A DNA stretch of 64,000 nucleotides from Pseudomonas fluorescens (GTDB taxonomy: Bacteria; Pseudomonadota; Gammaproteobacteria; Pseudomonadales; Pseudomonadaceae), in contig NZ_CP012830.1 of assembly GCF_001307155.1 (NCBI RefSeq), positions 1,240,001 through 1,304,000 of the forward strand. The letters are read 5' to 3'. Below are positions 42,279 to 50,557 of this stretch, in pieces. A program made the position numbers and the translations under genes. Every line of letters starts with the position of its first letter. The first letter of the stretch is position 1. Under the pieces are notes generated by a model. It was not told the DNA's origin and did no database searches. It worked only from the letters and a program-made list of their open reading frames with translations.

Positions 42279-43898
42279 CTATTCTCCTTGCTTGCCATTG
42301 GTCGAAAAAATCGGGACAGCCCCGTCGTTCAAGCCGCGGGAGTCTAATGCATTCACAGCTAATGCCTCAAGGGTCGGAATGGCTTCCAAGGTTATAGCTG
42401 TGACAGGCGAAGCTTGCCTGACCTGCATCTGCCCTTGTGAGTTTTTCCGACCGCCGGGGTGGGCCGAAAAGAATTTCAAAAATCTTGAGGGTGCCACTCC
42501 ATCGAAGGGCATCAGTCTCACCTTGTCTATGTCTCCCTCGCGTTCCGTAATTGAGTCGGCATGAAGTTTGGTTGCAAGGCTTTTCCTATAGGGTTCAAGA
42601 AAGTAAACCTCGCGCACGCCTGCTGCGACTAAGTGCCTAGCACATGAGTGGCAGGGATACGTAGTAACAAAAAGTTTGCCTCCGCGAATTTTGCCCCCAT
42701 TTGACTCGCCCGCACTTAGTAATGCATGCATCTCAGCATGAACTGCACGCGAAAACTCGATCAAGCTTTTTAGTTGGGAATCGTGCCTAACAAGATTAAA
42801 CACTCTTTCTCGCAACTCAGGATCAATCAACTCTTTCGCCAATAGCTTATCCACCAATGCGTTGGCTATTAAAGTTTTCTCCTCGTCATTGAAGCACTTT
42901 CCACCATCCATATTCCAACAACGCCTATCTTTGTCAGGTGAAGAATTCTGATCCGCAGTACCATACAAGCCACCAAATGCTCGAGGCACATCATTCCAGC
43001 CAGTAGATATAACCTCACCATCCCCACTTGTAATAGCAGCACCGACTTGGCGAGATAAACAGGCGGAATTTCTCGCAGCAGAAAATGCGGCGTACATAGC
43101 GCGTTCATTAACCGTTGGAGTTACTATTTTTGCGCCCAGTAGCAAATCAAGAAAACGGCGAACACGCGCTTGTCGATGAGTATCGGTTGTAGAGTCCACT
43201 CTCAAAAAGAAATCCGACTGGGGAAACGTGTCTTCCACTCGCTGACCATGCGAAACCTCTTCGCCAGAATCTCTATCGATAAGCTTGTGAATTTCGTCAC
43301 CAGGACCTTTTCTTCGCTCTAATCGCTCTATTCGAAGTTCGATGGGAGAGTAGACACCGACTACCTGTAGCATATCTCCATAAACAGAGCGCAAAAGACG
43401 CAACTCATCTACATGTTTTATGGAGTCAATTACATGACAGCATCGTCTGGTAGCTCTGGGTAACAATATATCCGCATCGGGCACATCACTATCAAAAAGA
43501 CCTTTTTGATACACCTCGTTAGCAATCTGTACTCTCTCGCGTGATAAAGTTATTTTCTTTATTGCTAAACGAGCAAGAACTGCGTTGCCATATCGTTCTC
43601 TAAGGGAGTTTCCAGCCTCAATAAGATTAACTATAGACTTCTCTTCTCGGAGATTAGACCTCTCTCGAATCTCATCACTCAGCGTGAGAATCACAACCTC
43701 ATCATAACCGTAGTCCGTACCCTCTAAAAGTTCCTTAAAGGTCTTGGCAACTTCATGCAAAGGTGTCCCCATAGGACCACAAAGTGCAATTACAATCTCC
43801 GCAGTCAGCGACCTATCAATCGCGGCCTGATCGTCGAACTCCCCGCTCCGGGCCCGAGCACCTGGGGCTGGAAAAGATGCAACTTTTGGATTGGCCAT
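42279..43898 (-). CDS. AvcD/DCD-like anti-phage deoxycytidylate deaminase
   Basis: About 539 residues. Two-domain architecture as in phage-defence dCTP/dCMP deaminases: an N-terminal P-loop-kinase-like region (about 30-250; LTAEIVIALCGPMGTPLHEV, in which the Walker A lysine is missing, as in other members; RLERRKGPGDEIHKLIDRDS) and a C-terminal zinc deaminase (about 265-450). The latter has HAE (387-389) in FSRAVHAEMHALL and PCHSC (415-419) in TTYPCHSCARHLVAAGVREV, the zinc ligands and catalytic Glu. Such enzymes deplete deoxycytidine nucleotides on infection. Start ATG 43898 has GGAG 6 bases upstream. AT-rich relative to core genes. Confidence 0.88.
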   Translation of the reverse strand: MANPKVASFPAPGARARSGEFDDQAAIDRSLTAEIVIALCGPMGTPLHEVAKTFKELLEGTDYGYDEVVILTLSDEIRERSNLREEKSIVNLIEAGNSLRERYGNAVLARLAIKKITLSRERVQIANEVYQKGLFDSDVPDADILLPRATRRCCHVIDSIKHVDELRLLRSVYGDMLQVVGVYSPIELRIERLERRKGPGDEIHKLIDRDSGEEVSHGQRVEDTFPQSDFFLRVDSTTDTHRQARVRRFLDLLLGAKIVTPTVNERAMYAAFSAARNSACLSRQVGAAITSGDGEVISTGWNDVPRAFGGLYGTADQNSSPDKDRRCWNMDGGKCFNDEEKTLIANALVDKLLAKELIDPELRERVFNLVRHDSQLKSLIEFSRAVHAEMHALLSAGESNGGKIRGGKLFVTTYPCHSCARHLVAAGVREVYFLEPYRKSLATKLHADSITEREGDIDKVRLMPFDGVAPSRFLKFFSAHPGGRKNSQGQMQVRQASPVTAITLEAIPTLEALAVNALDSRGLNDGAVPIFSTNGKQGE

Positions 43899-44333
43899 AA
43901 GCAGCTCCATTATTTTTCATGAAGGTATAGCACATTGATGCCGCAGCTGAGGATGAGGGACACCTACATGCGAACAACTGTAATAAGGTAGCTTGCTGTT
44001 AAAGCTTTGGAGGTGGGGCCCGAAGCTTTCTAGCCCCCCTCACTTCGCCCCCAAAAAGCACGCAAAAAAACCAGAACTGCTGGGTAGGCTTAACCATTCA
44101 CCGCACCCGGCACTGAGCTGTTGGAGAAACTTTGGGCCATCTCTTTCCTCACCGTCAACCGACACCATTTGTAGGAATTGGCCCTCGATGATCGTAGCTC
44201 GATTAATGGAGGGCCAATTGCAGAATGCGGTACTTGCCACATCCCTGATTCGCTAGCTACGTTACGGAAGAGAGGGAGTTGATTTGTTTTTGAGAACCCG
44301 ACTCAAATCAAAATAAATCAGCCCCTTTCCGCT
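43899..44333. other. Upstream spacer of the deaminase gene with inverted repeat
   Basis: 435 bp, no gene recognised. Contains a strong inverted repeat, arms AATTGGCCCTC (44176-44186) and GAGGGCCAATT (44209-44219), whose loop holds a second short stem (ATCG/CGAT). A second bulged repeat lies at 44279-44309. In Vibrio cholerae the deaminase AvcD is preceded by a regulatory RNA (AvcI) that inhibits it; this spacer is the equivalent position, so an RNA partner is possible. Confidence 0.5.
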
Positions 44334-44771
44334 TTAACACTTCTTCGCCTGATCTTTCGCCTGCGCCCACACACGCTCTTCCTGCTCGCGCAGCTCCGGT
44401 GTGAACTCGGCGCCGAAATCTTCCGCCTCGAACACCTGGCGAATTTCTATTTCGGCCTCTGTGCCCGGCATCGGGTTTGGGCAGCGTTTGACCCAGTCGA
44501 TGGCTTCCTGCTTCGACTTCACCTGCCACAGCCAATAGCCGGCGATCAGCTCCTTGGTTTCGGCGAACGGGCCGTCGATCACCGTGCGTTTCTCGCCAGA
44601 GAAGCGCACGCGGGAGCCTTTGCTGCTGGGGTGCAGGCCTTCGCCGCCGAGGAGGATGCCAGCCTTGACCAGCTCTTCGTTGTAGTTGCCCATCGCGGTC
44701 AACAATTCCTGGGTAGGCATCACGCCGGCTTCGGAATCCTTGCTGGCTTTTATAATGATCATGAATCGCAT
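44334..44771 (-). CDS. YCII-related (DGPF domain) protein
   Basis: 145 residues. Family hallmarks are MRFMIIIKASKDSEAG at the start, LLGGEGLHPSSKGSRVRFSG, and IDGPFAETKELIAGYWLWQVKS, the DGPFAETK motif. These ferredoxin-fold proteins are often encoded beside ECF sigma factors; none is next to it here. Function unknown. Downstream of a 250-bp spacer from the DUF6124 gene and divergent from it. Confidence 0.92.
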   Translation of the reverse strand: MRFMIIIKASKDSEAGVMPTQELLTAMGNYNEELVKAGILLGGEGLHPSSKGSRVRFSGEKRTVIDGPFAETKELIAGYWLWQVKSKQEAIDWVKRCPNPMPGTEAEIEIRQVFEAEDFGAEFTPELREQEERVWAQAKDQAKKC

Positions 44772-45019
44772 CGTCGTCTCTCCGTTGGATGTGAACTACT
44801 CACTACCTTGTCGAACGGTAGCGTCCCAAATCGACAGCCCTTCATTTTTTATTGCCACGTCGCCAAAGAGTCCTAGGAAATTTCCCGCGAACTGCGGCGT
44901 CGTTGATGAACTGGAAAGCCTCTCGCCGTGAAGATACCTTTGAATCGTCGCTGCAAATGAGCGACCGGTTGTGACAGGCCGTAAAAGTGTAGGCCTCTCG
45001 AGACTACCGGAGTTCCACC

Positions 45020-45313
45020 ATGAAAAAGATCCCCCTCAATCTCCCCGAGAAAACCACGACTCCTGTAAGCAATCTCTTCACCCTCCTCCCCGACATCGAC
45101 ACCGAAACCCTGCTGATCCACACCAGCGAAACCCTCGCCTCGCTCAACGTCATGACCAGCGACCTGGCCTTCCAGCTCGAAGACTCGCGTCGTAACGTGG
45201 CGTTGGCGATTCAGCAGTTGATCGTGCTGGGCGAACTGCTGGTGAACCGGGCGCTGGAGCACTTCGACACACCGGATGCAGCGCACGAACCTCAACCCGC
45301 CGCTCACCACTGA
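45020..45313 (+). CDS. DUF6124-family small protein
   Basis: 97 residues. MKKIPLNLPEKTTTPVSNLFTLLPDIDTETLLIHTSETLASLNVMTSDLAFQLEDSRRNVALAIQQLIVLGELLVNRALEHFD is the pattern of the small helical proteins that pseudomonads carry in many copies, often next to DUF3077 genes. No enzyme motifs. Starts 36 bp ahead of a DUF3077-like gene on the same strand, presumably one transcript. Function unknown. Confidence 0.75.
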   Translation: MKKIPLNLPEKTTTPVSNLFTLLPDIDTETLLIHTSETLASLNVMTSDLAFQLEDSRRNVALAIQQLIVLGELLVNRALEHFDTPDAAHEPQPAAHH

Positions 45314-45348
45314 GTCGTCACGTTATGCTCATGAATGGAGGTTCTGCC

Positions 45349-45606
45349 ATGGCTCGATACATGCCCAGCACCGGCATCGACTGCACCGTCGCATCCCTGT
45401 TGATCGACACCGAGACACCACTCGACGTGCTGCATGAAACAGCCGCCTACCGCATCCGCACCACGACCCAGTTGCTGGAGATCGTCGCCACCGGCGAGGG
45501 AATTCACAGTGAACTGGCGCGCGCGTTGGTGGTTTCACTGCGCGATGGTTGTGATTTGCTGGACGTTGTTGGGCGACGATTGCAGGCGCAGGTTTTGTTG
45601 TCGTAA
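45349..45606 (+). CDS. DUF3077-family small protein
   Basis: 85 residues from ATG 45349 (GGAGG 7 bases upstream); an ATG at 45325 is less likely. TPLDVLHETAAYRIRTTTQLLEIVATGEGIHSELARALVVSLRDGCDLLDVVGRRL has the amphipathic helices of DUF3077. Function unknown; pairs with the preceding DUF6124 protein. Confidence 0.75.
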   Translation: MARYMPSTGIDCTVASLLIDTETPLDVLHETAAYRIRTTTQLLEIVATGEGIHSELARALVVSLRDGCDLLDVVGRRLQAQVLLS

Positions 45607-45610
45607 AAGT

Positions 45611-45641
45611 AAATGGGCGGCCTCATCAAGGTCGCCCATTT
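45611..45641 (+). terminator. Terminator after the DUF6124/DUF3077 pair
   Basis: Stem AAATGGGCG / CGCCCATTT plus inner GCC/GGT pairs, 5 bases after the stop. Lies between convergent transcripts. Confidence 0.65.
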
Positions 45642-45689
45642 CAGTTGGAGCAGTAGAATGCTGCCGGTTAGCACGCCTCAGACCCGCCA

Positions 45690-46586
45690 TCACATCTTGA
45701 AACCCTGCGCACCATCACTTCCATTCAACACGCGTTCAGTCGTCACATACAACTCACGTATATGCCCCACCAAAAACGTCCAGAACGCCGGTTCATTAAC
45801 GGTTTTCATCACCAATTCACCCGGCAGGAACCGGCTCATTTCCTTGCGAAACTCGGCGACGAGTTTCGGATCAACATCCAGCGCCGCTGAACGCTCCTTG
45901 AACAATCTCAAGAACTCGTCCTGCTCGCAATGATGATCAGCGAGTTTTTTTGCAACCAGATCCAGCTGCGGCGTTACGCCTTGCTGACGCAACCAGACCA
46001 TGTCCCACAGATCGCGGTTCTTGATTCGATTGGGGCGCAGGGCAAACGCAACGATCATGTCGGCATAGATTTCTTCACGTGTTTCAGCCTGTAAGATCAG
46101 ACCGCTGGTGCCCATGTCGACCCCATACGGATTGAGCAGCAGCATCGGTTGTGGCTGGTAACTCGGGATGGCGCAAACGTCGATGTTGATGCGCTGGGCA
46201 GGCAAATCCTTGCGTCCGGGTCGGGTCTGGACTTTCAGTTTCCAGGTGTCGACATTACCTTCCTCGCGAACCGGTTCACCGACTTCGACTTCAAGACCAT
46301 ATTTGGCCTTCAGGGTATCAACCAGTACCTGAGCAAGTTGGGTCAGGCTTTCACGATTGAAGTCAGCCCCACCGGTGAAGTCGAGATCTTCGCTCAAACG
46401 ATTCGAGCCATAGCAGGCGCGCAGGCAAGTACCGCCGATAAAGGTCAGTTTTACGAGCATGCCAGCGGAGCTCAGCGCCAGCATGATGTCGTGGTGCAGC
46501 AGTTCCTTTTCTACAACAACTCGCAACGGTGCAAGATTTTGCTGGTTTTTAAGCGCTTCATCGACCAGCTCATCAAACAAACTCAT
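45690..46586 (-). CDS. abiEii: AbiEii-type nucleotidyltransferase toxin
   Basis: About 298 residues. Type IV/bacteriostatic toxin of the AbiE abortive-infection system. NTase fold motifs: FIGGTCLRACYGSNRLSEDLDFTGG (GG-T and the catalytic DxD-type SEDLDF), WKLKVQTRPGRKDLPAQRINIDV, and REEIYADMIVAFALRPNRIKNRDLWDMVWL, the conserved K/R-rich C-terminal motifs. ATG 46586 (GGAG 8 bases upstream) lies inside the end of the abiEi gene (14-bp overlap); a GTG at 46595 is also possible. Confidence 0.9.
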   Translation of the reverse strand: MSLFDELVDEALKNQQNLAPLRVVVEKELLHHDIMLALSSAGMLVKLTFIGGTCLRACYGSNRLSEDLDFTGGADFNRESLTQLAQVLVDTLKAKYGLEVEVGEPVREEGNVDTWKLKVQTRPGRKDLPAQRINIDVCAIPSYQPQPMLLLNPYGVDMGTSGLILQAETREEIYADMIVAFALRPNRIKNRDLWDMVWLRQQGVTPQLDLVAKKLADHHCEQDEFLRLFKERSAALDVDPKLVAEFRKEMSRFLPGELVMKTVNEPAFWTFLVGHIRELYVTTERVLNGSDGAQGFKM

Positions 46587-47142
46587 TGGCGGCACTCCAA
46601 TCGATCAGGTCCATGTTCCGTTTCGCAACTTTCATGTCACGTAATGCCTGTTGCGGTGTTGCTCGCCATAGCCGGCATCGCGCATCGTAATGAATCTGAC
46701 CCACCAGATCCTGGGGTTGCTGACGGGTATGTACAAACTCGATGGTGCCCCAGCGTCCACATGAAATAATGCTGCTGCGCCCGGATGACATCAGCGAGAT
46801 CCAGTTGATGGGGATCTGTGAGATGACCCCGCAATCGCTCAATGCTGTTTCCAGGCTGATGTAGTTGAATTGCGTGGCGCGCAATCTGGCAGCCGCATGA
46901 AACAGCACCAGACCACTGATGGGTTTAGCCGCCTCAAACAGGTAAAGCCCTCTGCACACCCGCGCCAGATGGCCTTGCGAGACAGCACGGCTCAACAAGG
47001 TTTTATAGGCACCTTTGGAGATATCCGGCACAAGAACCCTGAGGTCGTCCGGAGTAAAAAGATAGCGCTCTTCACTGGCCAGACTGCTCAGTTTTCGGAT
47101 GAGGCGCCCCATGGGCTGCATCGATGTTGTGTAGGATTGCAT
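46573..47142 (-). CDS. abiEi: AbiEi-family antitoxin/transcriptional repressor
   Basis: About 189 residues. Starts MQSYTTSMQPMGRLIRKLSSLASEERYLFTPDDLRVLVPDISKGAYKTLLSRAVSQGHLARVCRGLYLF: an N-terminal winged helix (AbiEi_4) followed by the C-terminal antitoxin domain (LETALSDCGVISQIPINWISLMSSGRSS, EFVHTR). It represses its own operon and neutralises AbiEii. A GTG start at 47169 lies in the same frame, but it sits within the operator, so ATG 47142 is preferred. Confidence 0.88.
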   Translation of the reverse strand: MQSYTTSMQPMGRLIRKLSSLASEERYLFTPDDLRVLVPDISKGAYKTLLSRAVSQGHLARVCRGLYLFEAAKPISGLVLFHAAARLRATQFNYISLETALSDCGVISQIPINWISLMSSGRSSIISCGRWGTIEFVHTRQQPQDLVGQIHYDARCRLWRATPQQALRDMKVAKRNMDLIDWSAANEFV

Positions 47143-47151
47143 GCCGCATGA

Positions 47152-47190
47152 CTCTACGGAAGGTTTCACTTAATGTAACTTACCGTAGAG
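47152..47190. promoter_or_regulatory. abiE operator inverted repeat
   Basis: Perfect 8-bp repeats CTCTACGG (47152-47159) and CCGTAGAG (47183-47190), spaced 23 bp, directly upstream of the abiEi start. AbiEi proteins bind inverted repeats here to autorepress the operon. Between them lies ACATTAAG, a possible -10 region. The remainder of the 296-bp gap to 47438 shows no gene. Confidence 0.7.
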
Positions 47191-47438
47191 CCAACCCACA
47201 AGCATTGGGCACCGCCTCAAAACAACCGATAAGGTAAATGCATTCGTTTCACGGATGCCCGAGCAATATGAAGGTCTGAAAGAAGGCCCTATGCAGTGCT
47301 AAAAGGCTGTTCATCGATACCAAGCCAACCGCTGGCTTTCAGGAGGATTCCTGCTAGCTTTCAAGCGAGTCCTACACTTCGCCCAGCGGCGCCTTTCCTG
47401 TCTGCGCCAGTCTTTCAGCCCATCTCGAAAGGGACCTC

Positions 47439-48848
47439 ATGACCACCCTCAAAGACCGTCTGAAGCAGGGCAAGGATGCGCGCAAGCAGTGCTCGCGCAA
47501 TGCTCAGGCGCTGCTCGGCAAGACTGATCGCGACCCACTCCCCTTGATCAAGGCCTCCAGTGCAGGGCGAATCCGTTCGCTGAACGAGTTGCGCTTCGGG
47601 CGCATGCTGGTTTCGCCTTTCGCCTTCTATCGTGGCAACGCTCTGCTCCATGCCCACGACCTGTCCGGGACGCCGGACATGGGCCTGCATTCAACCATTT
47701 GCGGCGACTGTCACCTGATGAACTTCGGTGGTTTTGGCACGCCGGAACGCAACCTGCTGTTCAGCGTCAACGACTTCGATGAAGCTCACCCAGGTCCATG
47801 GGAGTGGGACCTGAAACGGCTGGTGACAAGCTTCCTGGTCGCCATTCGCGACCTGCGCCACGTTGCGTCAGTGGAGGAAGACATCTGTCGCCGCGTGGTC
47901 TCAGCCTATCAAGAGAGCATGGCCGAATGCGCCGAACAGAGTGCCCTGGAAATCTGGTACGACGCCCTCGGTTACAACGAATTGCTCAAACAGGAACCCT
48001 CCACCAGCACGCTCGAGCATGTGAAAAACGCCATTAACAAAGCCGAGCATCGCACCCACGCGGAACTGCTGCCCAAGATATGTGAGCGCGATAAACACGG
48101 CCGCTTGCTGATCCGTGATGATCTGCCACATATCTTCCATCTGCACAAAGACTCCACGCTACTGGACGCCAATGATGACTGGATGCGCGTGGACGATTGG
48201 CGACCACCGTACGACAGCCTCATGCACGATTACCGAGCCACGCTGATGGGCGATCGTCGTGATTTGCTGGCGCGCTTCCAGGTCCAGGACCTGGCGTTCA
48301 AAGTCGTTGGGGTGGGCAGCGTCGGGACACGCTGCCTGGTTGCTCTGCTGACCGACGACCAGGAGCGACCGCTGTTTTTGCAGCTCAAGGAAGCACGCCG
48401 TTCGGTGATTGCCGATTACGTCAAAGCCAAATCGCGGATACGCCATGACGGCCAGCGCGTGGTTGAAGGCCAGCGCCTGATGCAGTCGGCCAGCGATCTG
48501 TTTCTCGGTTGGACCACCAGCCCCAACGGCCAGCACTTCTATGTGCGCCAGCTACGGGACATGAAAATATCGGCGGAGCTGGAAACCTTCGATGCCGAAA
48601 CGTTTTCCGCGTATGGCCACATCTGTGGCAAAGCCCTGGCTCGAGCCCATGCCAAAGCCAGCGGACAAGCTGCACAAATCAGCGGTTACATTGGCAAGAG
48701 CGAGGTTATGGCCAATGCCCTGTTCAAGTACGCCAAGGCCTATTCCGACCAGAACGAGCGCGACTTCGAACGCTTTCAACGAGCCTGCCGCAAAGGCAAA
48801 CTACAGGCCCGTTCGGAAACTGATTTTGCCGCTGATCATCTGCCTTAG
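47439..48848 (+). CDS. DUF2252 family protein (kinase-fold-like)
   Basis: 469 residues. DUF2252 hallmark segments: GDCHLMNFGGFGTPERNLLFSVNDFDEAHPGPWEWDLKRLVTSF (about 85-128), reminiscent of the HxD/DFG arrangement of aminoglycoside-phosphotransferase-like folds; further on FLQLKEARRSVIADYVKAKSRIRHDGQRVVEGQRLMQSASDLFLGW and LARAHAKASGQAAQISGYIG. No established substrate. Stands alone between two long spacers. Confidence 0.85.
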   Translation: MTTLKDRLKQGKDARKQCSRNAQALLGKTDRDPLPLIKASSAGRIRSLNELRFGRMLVSPFAFYRGNALLHAHDLSGTPDMGLHSTICGDCHLMNFGGFGTPERNLLFSVNDFDEAHPGPWEWDLKRLVTSFLVAIRDLRHVASVEEDICRRVVSAYQESMAECAEQSALEIWYDALGYNELLKQEPSTSTLEHVKNAINKAEHRTHAELLPKICERDKHGRLLIRDDLPHIFHLHKDSTLLDANDDWMRVDDWRPPYDSLMHDYRATLMGDRRDLLARFQVQDLAFKVVGVGSVGTRCLVALLTDDQERPLFLQLKEARRSVIADYVKAKSRIRHDGQRVVEGQRLMQSASDLFLGWTTSPNGQHFYVRQLRDMKISAELETFDAETFSAYGHICGKALARAHAKASGQAAQISGYIGKSEVMANALFKYAKAYSDQNERDFERFQRACRKGKLQARSETDFAADHLP

Positions 48849-49009
48849 GTGCGCACCTCAATCAATGCAAAGAGTGACCGACCCGGTTCTACTGAGCTAT
48901 AAACCGGCCGGCCTTGCCCATGATGTTTCCAATTCACATTTTGTTAAGAAGTGGCCTCGTATACTTACGAGTCCTGTTTTACTCTCGGCCCTCATCCTTC
49001 GGTAGCCTG

Positions 49010-50470
49010 ATGCCTATGTCACGCCCTGCCCCACTCCTGTTGCTACTTACCTGCCTGCTGTTCTTCTTCGCCCTTGGCAATCACCAGTTACAAGGTTCCA
49101 CCGAACCCCGCGTTGCCGGGATTGCGATGGAAATGCACCTGGATAACGACTGGGTGACTCCGCGCCTGTTCGGTCAGCCCTTTCTGGAAAAACCACCGCT
49201 GAGCCTTTGGCTCGATGCCGGAGCGATCCGTGCGTTTGGTGGCACGCCATTGGCCGTGCGCCTGGCCTCGGCCTTCGCCGGGTTGTTCAGCGTGATGCTG
49301 CTGTACACCATGCTGCGCCGATTTGGCCGTCCAACGACCATCGCCTGGGTTGCCGGGATCATGCTGGCGACCATGGCCAGTTACTGGGGCAACGTTCGCG
49401 GTGTTGGCGAAGATGCACTGCTGAGCCTGGGCGTAACCCTGGCGCTGCTGTCGTTCTATCAGGCTCATCGTCAACATGCCGAACAGCGCGCAGCCTTGGG
49501 TAGCTGGCTGCTCTTCGCTGTCGGCATCGCCATCGCCACGTTGAGCAAAGGTGTGCTGGGTCTGGCAATGCCGGGGGTGGTGATCTTCGCCTACCTGCTG
49601 GCCGAAAGCCTGATCGACAAACGCTTCAGCCTGCCGCGCTGGATGGGGCCGGCACTGGCGACCCTGCTCGGGCTGATCCCTTTGGTGATCTGGCTGTTCA
49701 TGCTCTATCAGCGCGGTGGCTCGCAGGCACTGGCCGAAGTGCTCCTGACCAACAGCGTCGGGCGCTTCAACGGCTCGTTCGTTGAAGCCGGCCACTACGA
49801 GCCGTTCTATTACTACCTGGCCAAACTGCCGGAAGCCTTCCTGCCGTGGAACATCCTGGTGTACCTGGGATTGTGGCATTTCCGTAAGAGCCTGGTGAAC
49901 AATCGCTACCTGCTGTTTTTTACGCTGTGGCTGCTCGCCCAGTTCTTCATGCTGACCCTCGCGTCGAGCAAGCGCACGGTGTACCTGATGTCGCTGACGC
50001 CGGCCGCCGCCGTACTGGCCGCAGAATATGCGACAGTGCTATACGAGCGCTTGCGCAAGCACACCGAAGCATCAACTTTGCTCGGCAAAATCGCCCGCAA
50101 TCGTCGCGGTATCGCAATCGGCATCATCAGCGTGCTGTTCGTCAGTTATCTGGCCGCGGCCCAATGGATCGTCCCGCGTGCTGACCGCAAACTGTCGTTC
50201 CTGCCATTGACCGAGCAGATTCAGACCATGCAGGCCAACGGACAAGAAGTTGCGCTGTATCAGGCGAACGAACGGACTGCTGGGGCAACGGTGTTCTACA
50301 CCCACACCCTGCTCAAGGACTTGCAGACCGAAGCCGAGCTGACGGCATTTCTCGCCGCCTCTCCCACGCATGTGGCGCTGATTGCCGCCGAGACTGAGCC
50401 CAAGGCCCCGTTGAAGGTACTGAAGAAAATGCTGGTGGGGCGTCAGGATTACTATTTCGTCGCACAGTAA
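49010..50470 (+). CDS. ArnT-like (GT83) membrane glycosyltransferase
   Basis: 486 residues, about 12 membrane helices, closest in layout to ArnT (4-amino-arabinose or galactosamine transferase to lipid A). Near the N-terminus the acidic catalytic region is STEPRVAGIAMEMHLDNDWVTPRLFGQPFLEKPPLSLWLDAGAIRAFG, with the conserved EPRYA-like and FLEKPPL motifs; the later loop is ASSKRTVYLMSLTPAAAVLAAEYA, matching SKR-xYLLP. A weak ribosome binding site precedes ATG 49010. Convergent with an Ais-like phosphatase, suggesting a lipid A/LPS modification locus. Acceptor unknown. Confidence 0.9.
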   Translation: MPMSRPAPLLLLLTCLLFFFALGNHQLQGSTEPRVAGIAMEMHLDNDWVTPRLFGQPFLEKPPLSLWLDAGAIRAFGGTPLAVRLASAFAGLFSVMLLYTMLRRFGRPTTIAWVAGIMLATMASYWGNVRGVGEDALLSLGVTLALLSFYQAHRQHAEQRAALGSWLLFAVGIAIATLSKGVLGLAMPGVVIFAYLLAESLIDKRFSLPRWMGPALATLLGLIPLVIWLFMLYQRGGSQALAEVLLTNSVGRFNGSFVEAGHYEPFYYYLAKLPEAFLPWNILVYLGLWHFRKSLVNNRYLLFFTLWLLAQFFMLTLASSKRTVYLMSLTPAAAVLAAEYATVLYERLRKHTEASTLLGKIARNRRGIAIGIISVLFVSYLAAAQWIVPRADRKLSFLPLTEQIQTMQANGQEVALYQANERTAGATVFYTHTLLKDLQTEAELTAFLAASPTHVALIAAETEPKAPLKVLKKMLVGRQDYYFVAQ

Positions 50471-50483
50471 AACGGCCAGCAAA

Positions 50484-50516
50484 AAAAAACGGCACCTGAT
50501 ACAGGTGCCGTTTTTT
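50484..50516. terminator. Bidirectional intrinsic terminator
   Basis: 15-bp perfect stem AAAAAACGGCACCTG / CAGGTGCCGTTTTTT with loop ATA between the convergent glycosyltransferase and phosphatase genes; A- and T-runs serve both. Confidence 0.92.
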
Positions 50517-50557
50517 ATTGCCTGGCAAAAGTAGCCTGGGAGGATCAACCCGCCGGG

